DNA from: Gemmatimonadales bacterium
GTDB taxonomy: Bacteria > Gemmatimonadota > Gemmatimonadetes > Gemmatimonadales > GWC2-71-9
Length of the DNA stretch: 5,216 nt
Direction of reading: 5' to 3'
Assembly (NCBI GenBank): GCA_013816685.1
Contig: JACDDX010000147.1
Span: 1 to 5,216 of the forward strand
How positions within the stretch are numbered: the stretch's first letter is position 1; each line of letters starts with the position of its first letter. The notes under the pieces are model-generated. The model searched no databases, was not told the origin of the DNA, and saw only the letters and a program-made list of their open reading frames with translations. Both the position numbers and the translations under genes were made by a program. Positions 1-4,036 of this stretch are shown piece after piece.

Positions 1-274
1 CCAGCGGCCGCGCCGCCTGCCGGCGGCCGGTGAGCTGTGCCGCGGCCACGATGTGGATGACGAGCGCCGCGATGAGCACCAGCCGCGGCGCCCACAGCGC
101 CGAGCCGGTCCCGTGCAGAAAGGCGCTGTAGGCATTGAGCCGAGTTGGGCCGCCGAACACGAGGAGATTGGCGAGCACGTGGGTGAGGAGATAGCCCACC
201 CAGATGATGCCGGTGAGCGCCATCAGGATCTTCTTGCCCGTGGATGAGTTCCACAGCAGTTGCAGCCGGGTCAT
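1..274 (-). CDS. sdhC: Succinate dehydrogenase cytochrome b subunit (b558 type), N-terminal part
   Basis: This is the membrane anchor and heme-b subunit that links the SdhA/SdhB catalytic subunits to the quinone pool in the cytoplasmic membrane. I translated 91 residues by hand before the gene leaves the window. The N-terminus reads MTRLQLLWNSSTGKK, and the STGKKxxMALTG pattern is typical of the Bacillus/Bacteroidetes-type b558 family. A first membrane helix spans roughly residues 16-40 and a second roughly 60-80. His32 and His74 are 42 residues apart, the same spacing as heme-ligand histidines 28 and 70 of Bacillus subtilis SdhC (from memory of the family), so I infer they bind heme. The family is usually about 200-230 residues, so over half is missing. 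The ATG shares one base with the mdh stop (TGATG), which implies translational coupling. SdhA and SdhB presumably follow outside the window. The family call is quite secure; the exact subclass is less so. Confidence 0.88.
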   Translation of the reverse strand, partial: MTRLQLLWNSSTGKKILMALTGIIWVGYLLTHVLANLLVFGGPTRLNAYSAFLHGTGSALWAPRLVLIAALVIHIVAAAQLTGRRQAARPL

Positions 275-1212
275 CACCCTCCTCGGCCGTCGAGGGTCGC
301 CTGCGTCACCCGCACCGCCTCGGCCGACTTCTCCAGCTCGGCCTGCTCCGCCTCAGTCAACCGGACCTGCACCACCTGCTCCAACCCGCCGCGGCCCAGC
401 TTGCACGGTACCCCGCAGAACACATCCTTGAGCCCGTATTCGCCCTGCAGCCATGCGGCGCAGGGGAGGATCCGCTTCTTGTCGAGCGCGATCGCCTCGA
501 CCATCTGCACGGCCGCGGCACTGGGCGCGTAGTAGGCGGAGCCGGTCTTGAGGAAGCCGACGATCTCGGCGCCGCCGTCACGGGTGCGGGTGACGATGGC
601 GTCGAGCCGCTCGCGGTCGAGCAGTTGAGTGACAGGGATGCCGGAGACGGCGGTGTAGGAGACGAGGGGAACCATGGTGTCGCCGTGACCGCCGAGGACC
701 ATGGCCTGAATGTCCTCGACCGACACGCCGATCGCTTCGGCGAGAAACATCCGGTAGCGGGCGGTATCCAGTACGCCCGCCATGCCGATGACCCGCTCGC
801 GGGGGAACCCGCTCGCCTTCATGGCGACGTAACACATCACGTCGAGCGGGTTGGAGACCACCACCATGATGCTGTCCGGCGCGACCCGCGCAATCTGCTC
901 GGCCACAGAGCGCACGATCCCGGCGTTAGTCTTGACCAGGTCGTCGCGGCTCATCCCGGGCTTGCGCGCGATGCCGGCGGTGATGATGAAGAGCTCGGCG
1001 CCGGCGGCCAGGTCGTACGATTGTCCGCCGACCACACGCGCATCGAACCCCTCGATCGGGCCCGACTGCCACTGGTCGAGCGCCTTCCCCTGCGGGACCC
1101 CTTCCACCACGTCGATCATCACCACCGACCGCGCGAGATGCTTTTCTGCCACGCGCTGCGCGGCGGTCGCGCCCACGTTACCAGCCCCGATAACGGCCAC
1201 TTTCCCGAGCAT
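274..1212 (-). CDS. mdh: Malate dehydrogenase, NAD-dependent, LDH-like type
   Basis: This cytoplasmic enzyme interconverts malate and oxaloacetate with NAD in the TCA cycle. The 312-residue protein has the normal family length. The N-terminal Rossmann fold carries GAGNVG at 9-14, with Asp34 at the end of the second strand, which favours NAD over NADP. The substrate loop IARKPGMSRDD (81-91) gives Arg83 and Arg89, SNPLD has Asn121, and DTAR has Arg152. Asp149 and His176 (in GGHGD) form the proton-relay pair. Arg83 in the loop, where lactate dehydrogenases have Gln, supports malate as substrate. The start at 1212 has only a weak Shine-Dalgarno match, but the protein begins right at the Rossmann strand, so little could be missing. 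The gene follows trmL after about 100 bases and a hairpin, and is coupled to sdhC downstream, so the pair probably forms its own TCA-cycle transcription unit. No convincing promoter was seen in the gap. Confidence 0.96.
   Translation of the reverse strand: MLGKVAVIGAGNVGATAAQRVAEKHLARSVVMIDVVEGVPQGKALDQWQSGPIEGFDARVVGGQSYDLAAGAELFIITAGIARKPGMSRDDLVKTNAGIVRSVAEQIARVAPDSIMVVVSNPLDVMCYVAMKASGFPRERVIGMAGVLDTARYRMFLAEAIGVSVEDIQAMVLGGHGDTMVPLVSYTAVSGIPVTQLLDRERLDAIVTRTRDGGAEIVGFLKTGSAYYAPSAAAVQMVEAIALDKKRILPCAAWLQGEYGLKDVFCGVPCKLGRGGLEQVVQVRLTEAEQAELEKSAEAVRVTQATLDGRGG
278..284 (-). promoter_or_regulatory. Ribosome-binding site of sdhC inside the end of mdh
   Basis: GAGGAGG lies in the last codons of mdh. 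Its GAGG core is six bases before the sdhC ATG at 274. It is the strongest Shine-Dalgarno sequence in the window and fixes the sdhC start. Confidence 0.7.
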
Positions 1213-1213
1213 C

Positions 1214-1225
1214 GTGATTGCTCAC
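1214..1225 (-). promoter_or_regulatory. Short palindrome GTGA-N4-TCAC abutting the mdh start
   Basis: The 12-base inverted repeat GTGAgcaaTCAC ends one base before the mdh ATG and overlaps where a ribosome-binding site should be. It could be a small operator or a start-site hairpin. The spacing is four bases, whereas classical CRP sites (TGTGA-N6-TCACA) have six, so I do not call it a CRP site. Such short repeats also arise by chance. Confidence 0.25.
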
Positions 1226-1271
1226 AGATATGAGGGTCAGGCGTCTGCCGACGGACGTGCGGCGAGGTGAT

Positions 1272-1310
1272 GTCGCTTGGGAGCGGCAATATATCGCGTC
1301 CCCTAGCGAC
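1272..1310 (-). terminator. Imperfect hairpin directly after trmL, no U-tract
   Basis: On the minus strand GTCGCT, GGGA and GCG pair with CGC, TCCC and AGCGAC around the loop ATATATTGC. That is 13 base pairs interrupted by small bulges. The structure starts two bases after the trmL stop codon. No run of T follows, so it is not a classical intrinsic terminator. It may act in 3'-end stabilisation, as a processing point or as a U-tract-free terminator separating moaDEA-trmL from mdh-sdhC. The pairing is directly visible; the role is inferred. Confidence 0.4.
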
Positions 1311-1312
1311 TG

Positions 1313-1789
1313 TCATCCCGCGCTCGCGTGGGCACTTGAGCCCTCCAGCTGCCGCAGTGCCTCGTAGAGAACGATGCCGGTCGCCGTCGCCAGATTGAGG
1401 CTGCGGACCGGCCCGCGCATGGGGATCCGGAAGCACTGCTCGCGATGCTTCGCGAGAATCCGCTCCGGCATTCCCTCCGTCTCGTTTCCGAAGACGAGCA
1501 CGCTGTTCGGTGCGACCTTCGCCGACCAGAGCAGGCGGGTCGCATTGGCGGAGAAGTAGAGGCAGCGCTCACGCGCGACAGCGTCGCGGAAGGCGCGCCA
1601 GCCAGGGTGAAGCCACAGATCGACGTGTTCCCAGTAATCGAGACCGGCGCGCCTGAGTTGGGTGTCGTCGATGGCGAAGCCGAGCGGCTCGACCAGATGG
1701 AGTGGGGTGTCGGTGGCCGCGCAGAGGCGGGCGATGTTGCCGGTGTTCGGCGGGATGCGGGGTTCGATCAGGGCGACGTGCACCCCCAT
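1313..1789 (-). CDS. trmL: tRNA (cytidine/uridine-34-2'-O)-methyltransferase TrmL, SPOUT family
   Basis: TrmL methylates the ribose of the wobble nucleotide in certain leucine tRNAs, using S-adenosylmethionine bound in a trefoil knot. The 158-residue length matches the single-domain family (about 155-160). Visible motifs are EPRIPPNTGNIARLC (9-23), EPLGFAIDD followed by LRRAGLDYWEH (34-55), the motif 2 loop VFGNETEGMP (99-108), and the knot segment IPMRGPVRSLNLATATG (122-138). These align closely with Escherichia coli TrmL as I remember it. I place the start at the ATG at 1789, not the in-frame GTG at 1792, because the GAGG core in the end of moaA is then six bases away and only three from the GTG. 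The ATG shares one base with the moaA stop (TGATG). The tail after residue 148 is Ser/Ala-rich and unconserved. The gene has no obvious biochemical link to its molybdopterin neighbours. The family is certain; the exact tRNA substrate is inferred. Confidence 0.93.
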   Translation of the reverse strand: MGVHVALIEPRIPPNTGNIARLCAATDTPLHLVEPLGFAIDDTQLRRAGLDYWEHVDLWLHPGWRAFRDAVARERCLYFSANATRLLWSAKVAPNSVLVFGNETEGMPERILAKHREQCFRIPMRGPVRSLNLATATGIVLYEALRQLEGSSAHASAG

Positions 1790-2808
1790 CACCCGCCTCG
1801 CGTGTGCATCTCTTTTCGGGGGTCGGCCCGGAGCGTCTCGACCTGGTAGAGCACCCCCCGCCCGGGGGAAGCCGCCCGCAACTCCGCGCCACGGTCGGTG
1901 CGCCCGCTCCAGCGATCGGCGATGAGCCGTGCCAGCTCCTCGTCGGAAGCGCCCAGTCGGAGCGGATCGCGGAGGTCGAGGCCGGTGTCCGCATAGAGAC
2001 AGGTGTACAAGGTGCCGTCCGCGGTCAGCCGGCTCCGGTCGCAGGTGCGGCAGAACGGCGCCGTCGTGGAGGCGATGACGCCGAAGACGGTGCCATCGGG
2101 CAGTCGGAACCGCTCGGCGGGCGCCCAGTCGTGCTCCCTGAGTGCCTCTATTGCACCGTAGCGCTCGCCCAGACGTTCCAGAATCTCGCGCTGCGACACG
2201 ACCTGCGTCATGGCCCAGTCGGTGGCGCCGCCCACGTCCATGTACTCGATGAATCGCATCTCGGCGCGCTGCCGCCGGGCGAACTCGAGAAGCGCCTCGA
2301 GCTCGTCGTCGTTGTAGCCGCGGATGATCACGCTGTTCAGCTTGACCGATTCGAACCCGGCCCCGGATGCGGCCTCGATGCCGGCGAGCACGTCGGCGTG
2401 GCGGGGACTCCGCGCGAACGAGGCCATCCGCTCGGCCCGAAGGGTGTCCAGGCTGATCGTCACTCGGCGAAGTCCGGCCCGCCGGAGCGCCGCCGCGCGG
2501 GGAGCGAGCAGGATCCCGTTCGTGGTCATGGCCAGGTCGCGCACGCCGGCGATCGACCTCAGCATGGCGACCAGATCGGGAAGATCATGCCGGAGCAGTG
2601 GCTCGCCCCCGGTCACCCTGAGCTTGTCGACCCCGAGTGAGACCGCGATCCGGGCCAGCCGCTCGGTCTCTTCGAAGGTGAGGATCGACGCGCGCGGCAG
2701 CCAGGAATAGCTGTCCTCGGGCATGCAGTAGCGGCAGCGCATGTTACAGCGGTCGGTGACCGAGATGCGAAGACTGCGGAGCGGTCGCTGCAGCGCGTCG
2801 AGCGTCAT
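1789..2808 (-). CDS. moaA: GTP 3',8-cyclase MoaA, radical SAM enzyme of molybdenum cofactor synthesis
   Basis: MoaA uses S-adenosylmethionine and two iron-sulfur clusters to convert GTP to 3',8-cyclo-7,8-dihydro-GTP, the first committed step to cPMP. The 339 residues match the family. The radical SAM cluster motif is CNMRCRYC, with Cys21, Cys25 and Cys28. GGEPLLR (67-73) is the SAM-contacting motif. The C-terminal cluster that holds GTP is ligated by Cys253, Cys256 and Cys270 (FCRTCDRSRLTADG, then YTC). The protein ends in Gly-Gly (338-339), the conserved tail that reaches into the MoaA active site. The ATG overlaps the moaE stop by four bases (ATGA). No Shine-Dalgarno sequence is visible there, and a small hairpin occupies the position, so initiation probably depends on ribosomes finishing moaE. 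MoaC, the partner that completes cPMP, is not in the window. The identification is certain. Confidence 0.98.
   Translation of the reverse strand: MTLDALQRPLRSLRISVTDRCNMRCRYCMPEDSYSWLPRASILTFEETERLARIAVSLGVDKLRVTGGEPLLRHDLPDLVAMLRSIAGVRDLAMTTNGILLAPRAAALRRAGLRRVTISLDTLRAERMASFARSPRHADVLAGIEAASGAGFESVKLNSVIIRGYNDDELEALLEFARRQRAEMRFIEYMDVGGATDWAMTQVVSQREILERLGERYGAIEALREHDWAPAERFRLPDGTVFGVIASTTAPFCRTCDRSRLTADGTLYTCLYADTGLDLRDPLRLGASDEELARLIADRWSGRTDRGAELRAASPGRGVLYQVETLRADPRKEMHTRGG
1793..1799 (-). promoter_or_regulatory. Ribosome-binding site of trmL inside the end of moaA
   Basis: GAGGCGG overlaps the codons for the C-terminal Arg-Gly-Gly of MoaA. Its GAGG core is six bases from the ATG at 1789 and only three from the GTG at 1792, so it decides the trmL start. 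It is almost the same module as at the mdh/sdhC junction. Confidence 0.55.
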
Positions 2809-3233
2809 GCCGGCACGCTCGCGTGCTCGGCGGTCGGATCGACCCAGAGCACGGTGCCGTCGGTATAGAACTCCCGCTTCCAGATGGGCACCCGCCGTTT
2901 GACCTCCTCGATCACGTAGCGGCAGGCGTCGAATGCCTCATCCCGGTGCGCACCCGCCGCGGCCACCGCCACCGCGGCCTCACCGATGTCGAGTCCGCCG
3001 ATCCGATGCGCCAGGGCCACCGCCACCGGCCAGCGGTTCTCGGCCGCCGCGACGATCCGGGCGCATTCCGCTTCCGCCATCGCTAGATAGGCCGAGTACT
3101 CCAGCCGACGCACCGCCCGGCCGCCGTGGTGGTCCCGCACATTTCCGATGAAGCAGGCGATGCCGCCGCGATCCGCGGAGGCGACGCGCGCCACCAGAGC
3201 CGCCAGGTCCAGAGGCGTCTCCTGGAGGTACAC
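2805..3233 (-). CDS. moaE: Molybdopterin synthase catalytic (large) subunit MoaE
   Basis: MoaE pairs with thiocarboxylated MoaD to insert two sulfurs into cPMP, giving molybdopterin. The frame stays open 32 codons further upstream, but that part only shadows moaD. I choose the GTG at 3233, five bases after the moaD stop and just behind GAGG (3237-3240), because homology begins there with MYLQETPLDL. This gives 142 residues, close to the usual 140-155. Landmarks are GGIACFIGNVRDHHGGR (23-39), the LEYSAYLAMAE substrate segment (44-54), AHRIGGLDIGEAAV (75-88), and KRRVPIWKRE (112-121). Lys112 and Lys119 have the same seven-residue spacing as catalytic Lys119 and Lys126 of Escherichia coli MoaE (from memory). 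His35 and His36 lie in the usual basic loop. The gene sits between its partner moaD and moaA, which is strong context. The identification is certain; the start is well supported but not proven. Confidence 0.96.
   Translation of the reverse strand: MYLQETPLDLAALVARVASADRGGIACFIGNVRDHHGGRAVRRLEYSAYLAMAEAECARIVAAAENRWPVAVALAHRIGGLDIGEAAVAVAAAGAHRDEAFDACRYVIEEVKRRVPIWKREFYTDGTVLWVDPTAEHASVPA
2813..2826 (-). promoter_or_regulatory. Hairpin at the end of moaE occupying the moaA ribosome-binding position
   Basis: On the minus strand GCACG-CGAG-CGTGC forms a perfect five-pair stem with a four-base loop, four bases before the moaA ATG. It falls in the last codons of moaE. By position it could block independent initiation at moaA so that the ATGA overlap couples the two genes. 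The structure is seen; the role is inferred. Confidence 0.35.
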
Positions 3234-3238
3234 CGGCC

Positions 3239-3505
3239 TCAGCCCCCCGCCAGCGGTGGAAGCACGGCCAGCTCGTCCCCCGGACTGAGAGAGGCGTCCG
3301 GCGTGCTGTGTTCGAGATTGAGTGCGCACAAGGGCTTCGGGGGCAGGCGGTCACCACCGGGCAGCCGGCGCAGGATTTCGATGGCGTCGCGAATCCGGGC
3401 CGGCGCATCGAGTATGATCTCCAGGGACTCGCGACCGAGCACGTCGGCATAGCTGCCGAACAGGAGCACCCGGAGGGTCACCACGGAGGGAGCGGCGGAA
3501 GTCAT
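3239..3505 (-). CDS. moaD: Molybdopterin synthase sulfur-carrier (small) subunit MoaD
   Basis: MoaD is a ubiquitin-fold sulfur carrier. Its C-terminal Gly-Gly is adenylated by MoeB, converted to a thiocarboxylate, and donates sulfur within the MoaD-MoaE synthase. The 88 residues include a beta-grasp start VTLRVLLFGSYADVLG (9-24), a middle segment matching the family (ALNLEHS, 61-67), then the conserved PGDELAVLPPLAGG end (75-88), with Gly87-Gly88 exactly at the terminus. The first eight residues lie before the first strand. The ATG at 3505 has no Shine-Dalgarno sequence; the bases before it are TTTCCCCC. A possible -10 element lies six bases upstream, so the mRNA may be leaderless. GTG codons at residues 8 and 9 are alternatives but also lack a ribosome-binding site. 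It is the first gene of the moaD-moaE-moaA-trmL run, downstream of a terminator-like hairpin. The identification is strong. Confidence 0.94.
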   Translation of the reverse strand: MTSAAPSVVTLRVLLFGSYADVLGRESLEIILDAPARIRDAIEILRRLPGGDRLPPKPLCALNLEHSTPDASLSPGDELAVLPPLAGG

Positions 3506-3511
3506 GGGGGA

Positions 3512-3517
3512 AAGATA
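3512..3517 (-). promoter_or_regulatory. Possible -10 element of a leaderless moaD transcript
   Basis: TATCTT fits the TANNNT pattern and is followed by exactly six bases (TCCCCC) before the moaD ATG. Transcription would therefore start at or next to the start codon. No clear -35 is seen 16-18 bases upstream. This rests on position plus the missing ribosome-binding site. Confidence 0.35.
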
Positions 3518-3547
3518 CTCGCGAATGGGGCACGGCCGGACACGCGC

Positions 3548-3577
3548 GGGGCCACCCGGCGACAGCCTGGCGGCCCC
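3548..3577 (-). terminator. Strong GC-rich hairpin between the HU-like gene and moaD
   Basis: On the minus strand GGGGCCGCC pairs with GGTGGCCCC over nine base pairs, including one G-U, and an inner GGC-TGTC-GCC stem extends it. The same position would be an A-C mismatch in plus-strand RNA, so the structure suits minus-strand transcripts. It begins 27 bases after the HU stop codon. No T-run follows, so it is a terminator-like hairpin and not a textbook intrinsic terminator. Confidence 0.5.
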
Positions 3578-3583
3578 ATGCGA

Positions 3584-3597
3584 CCAGCGACGGCTGG
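3584..3597 (-). repeat. Small inverted repeat after the HU-like gene
   Basis: CCAGC-CGTC-GCTGG is a perfect five-pair stem with a four-base loop, seven bases after the HU stop codon and just ahead of the larger hairpin. Together the two may form the 3' end of the HU mRNA. On its own it is short enough to be chance. Confidence 0.35.
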
Positions 3598-3604
3598 ACG
3601 GGGT

Positions 3605-3943
3605 CTACATCAGCGGCCCGCCCTGCACCGGCTCCTCGGCGGGAACCGGCTCCTCGGCGACCAGAGCCCGGAGCTCTTTGCTCGGCTTGAACACGGGGAC
3701 CGGCCGCGCGGCCACTTCGACCGGATCGCCGGTGCGGGGGTTCCGCGCCATCCGGGTCTTCCGGCGCCGAATCTTGAAGGTGCCGAAGCCGCGAACTTCG
3801 ATGTTCTGCTGCTGCTGCAGCGCTTCCTTGACCGCCTCGAGAAAGGCGTCGACGACCCGGGCGCAATCTTTTTTCGAGATCATGGGCCCGGCGGTCTTCG
3901 CGATCGAAGCAGTGACTTGTTCCACGAGATCGGCCTTCGTCAT
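3605..3943 (-). CDS. HU/IHF-family nucleoid DNA-binding protein with acidic C-terminal tail
   Basis: Proteins of this family bind and bend DNA as dimers and organise the nucleoid. The 112-residue protein has the whole fold. It starts MTKADLVEQV with the helical dimerisation part (about 1-45), then EVRGFGTFKIRRRK (49-62). The minor-groove arm follows with RNPRTGDPVEV (67-77), where Pro69 is the expected intercalating proline. The fold ends with PVPVFKPSKELRALV (81-95). The FKPSKELR ending is more like IHF and IHF-like proteins than classic HU, so I leave the symbol blank. Unlike the usual 90-100 residue form, about 17 residues follow, with a tandem AEEPVP/AEEPVQ repeat (96-107) that makes the tail acidic. 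The start follows a GGGGGA stretch. A consensus promoter upstream and hairpins downstream suggest a monocistronic, well-expressed gene. Confidence 0.94.
   Translation of the reverse strand: MTKADLVEQVTASIAKTAGPMISKKDCARVVDAFLEAVKEALQQQQNIEVRGFGTFKIRRRKTRMARNPRTGDPVEVAARPVPVFKPSKELRALVAEEPVPAEEPVQGGPLM
3627..3659 (-). repeat. In-frame tandem duplication in the HU-like tail
   Basis: A 15-base sequence, ACCGGCTCCTCGGCG on the plus strand, occurs at 3627-3641 and again at 3645-3659. The 18-base period adds exactly six codons and yields AEEPVP then AEEPVQ in the protein. Near-identity of the DNA points to a fairly recent slippage duplication. Confidence 0.75.
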
Positions 3944-3995
3944 GCATCCCCCAGAAGGGTGACACGCGGTGCGCGGGACGGCCTCCTACCCGGCG

Positions 3996-4024
3996 ATGAT
4001 ATTGGCTTACCTGTTGTCTGTCAA
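3996..4024 (-). promoter_or_regulatory. Sigma70-type promoter of the HU-like gene
   Basis: On the minus strand there is a perfect -35 TTGACA (4019-4024), a 17-base spacer, and a -10 TATCAT (3996-4001) matching five of six consensus bases. Transcription should begin near 3989, leaving a leader of about 46 bases before the ATG at 3943. The -35 box is only 12 bases past the carA stop. This is the clearest promoter in the window and predicts strong housekeeping expression. Confidence 0.85.
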
Positions 4025-4036
4025 GAGGTTGGAAGC

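Noticed and set aside
1212..1226. CRP/FNR-type operator before mdh
   Set aside because: The TGTGA and TCAC halves are separated by four bases instead of six, and the FNR half-site TTGAT is absent, so neither consensus is met.
244..1233. Long plus-strand open frame of 329 codons opposite mdh
   Set aside because: It is the antisense shadow of a fully recognisable malate dehydrogenase. Its translation is Arg/His/Asp/Gly-rich with no family resemblance, as is usual in GC-rich DNA.
1374..1420. Altered SPOUT motif in TrmL (NLATA where Escherichia coli has NLSNA)
   Set aside because: These positions vary among TrmL and related methyltransferases as far as I recall, and the remaining motifs are intact, so loss of function is not indicated.
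1790..1792. GTG at 1792 as the trmL start
   Set aside because: The GAGG core would be only three bases away. The ATG at 1789 has better spacing and mirrors the TGATG junction of mdh/sdhC. The difference is one residue.
1702..2640. Plus-strand open frame of 312 codons opposite moaA
   Set aside because: It lies opposite MoaA, which has all its cluster cysteines. The antisense product is low in hydrophobic order and resembles nothing known.
3234..3329. 32-codon N-terminal extension of moaE, starting at 3329
   Set aside because: It overlaps moaD in another frame, has Ser/Arg/Gly-rich composition, and MoaE homology begins at the GTG at 3233 right after the moaD stop.
3804..3817. CTG/CAG run inside the HU-like gene
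   Set aside because: Only four units encoding four glutamines in a helix are present. This is too short to call a meaningful repeat tract.
3351..3965. Minus-strand open frame of 204 codons overlapping the HU-like gene, and an AGGAGG at 3982-3987 in the HU leader that might serve it
   Set aside because: The AGGAGG is about 16 bases from the GTG at 3965, too far for normal initiation. The product is an Arg-rich frame-shifted shadow of HU and moaD. The AGGAGG near the predicted transcript start remains unexplained but may be chance.
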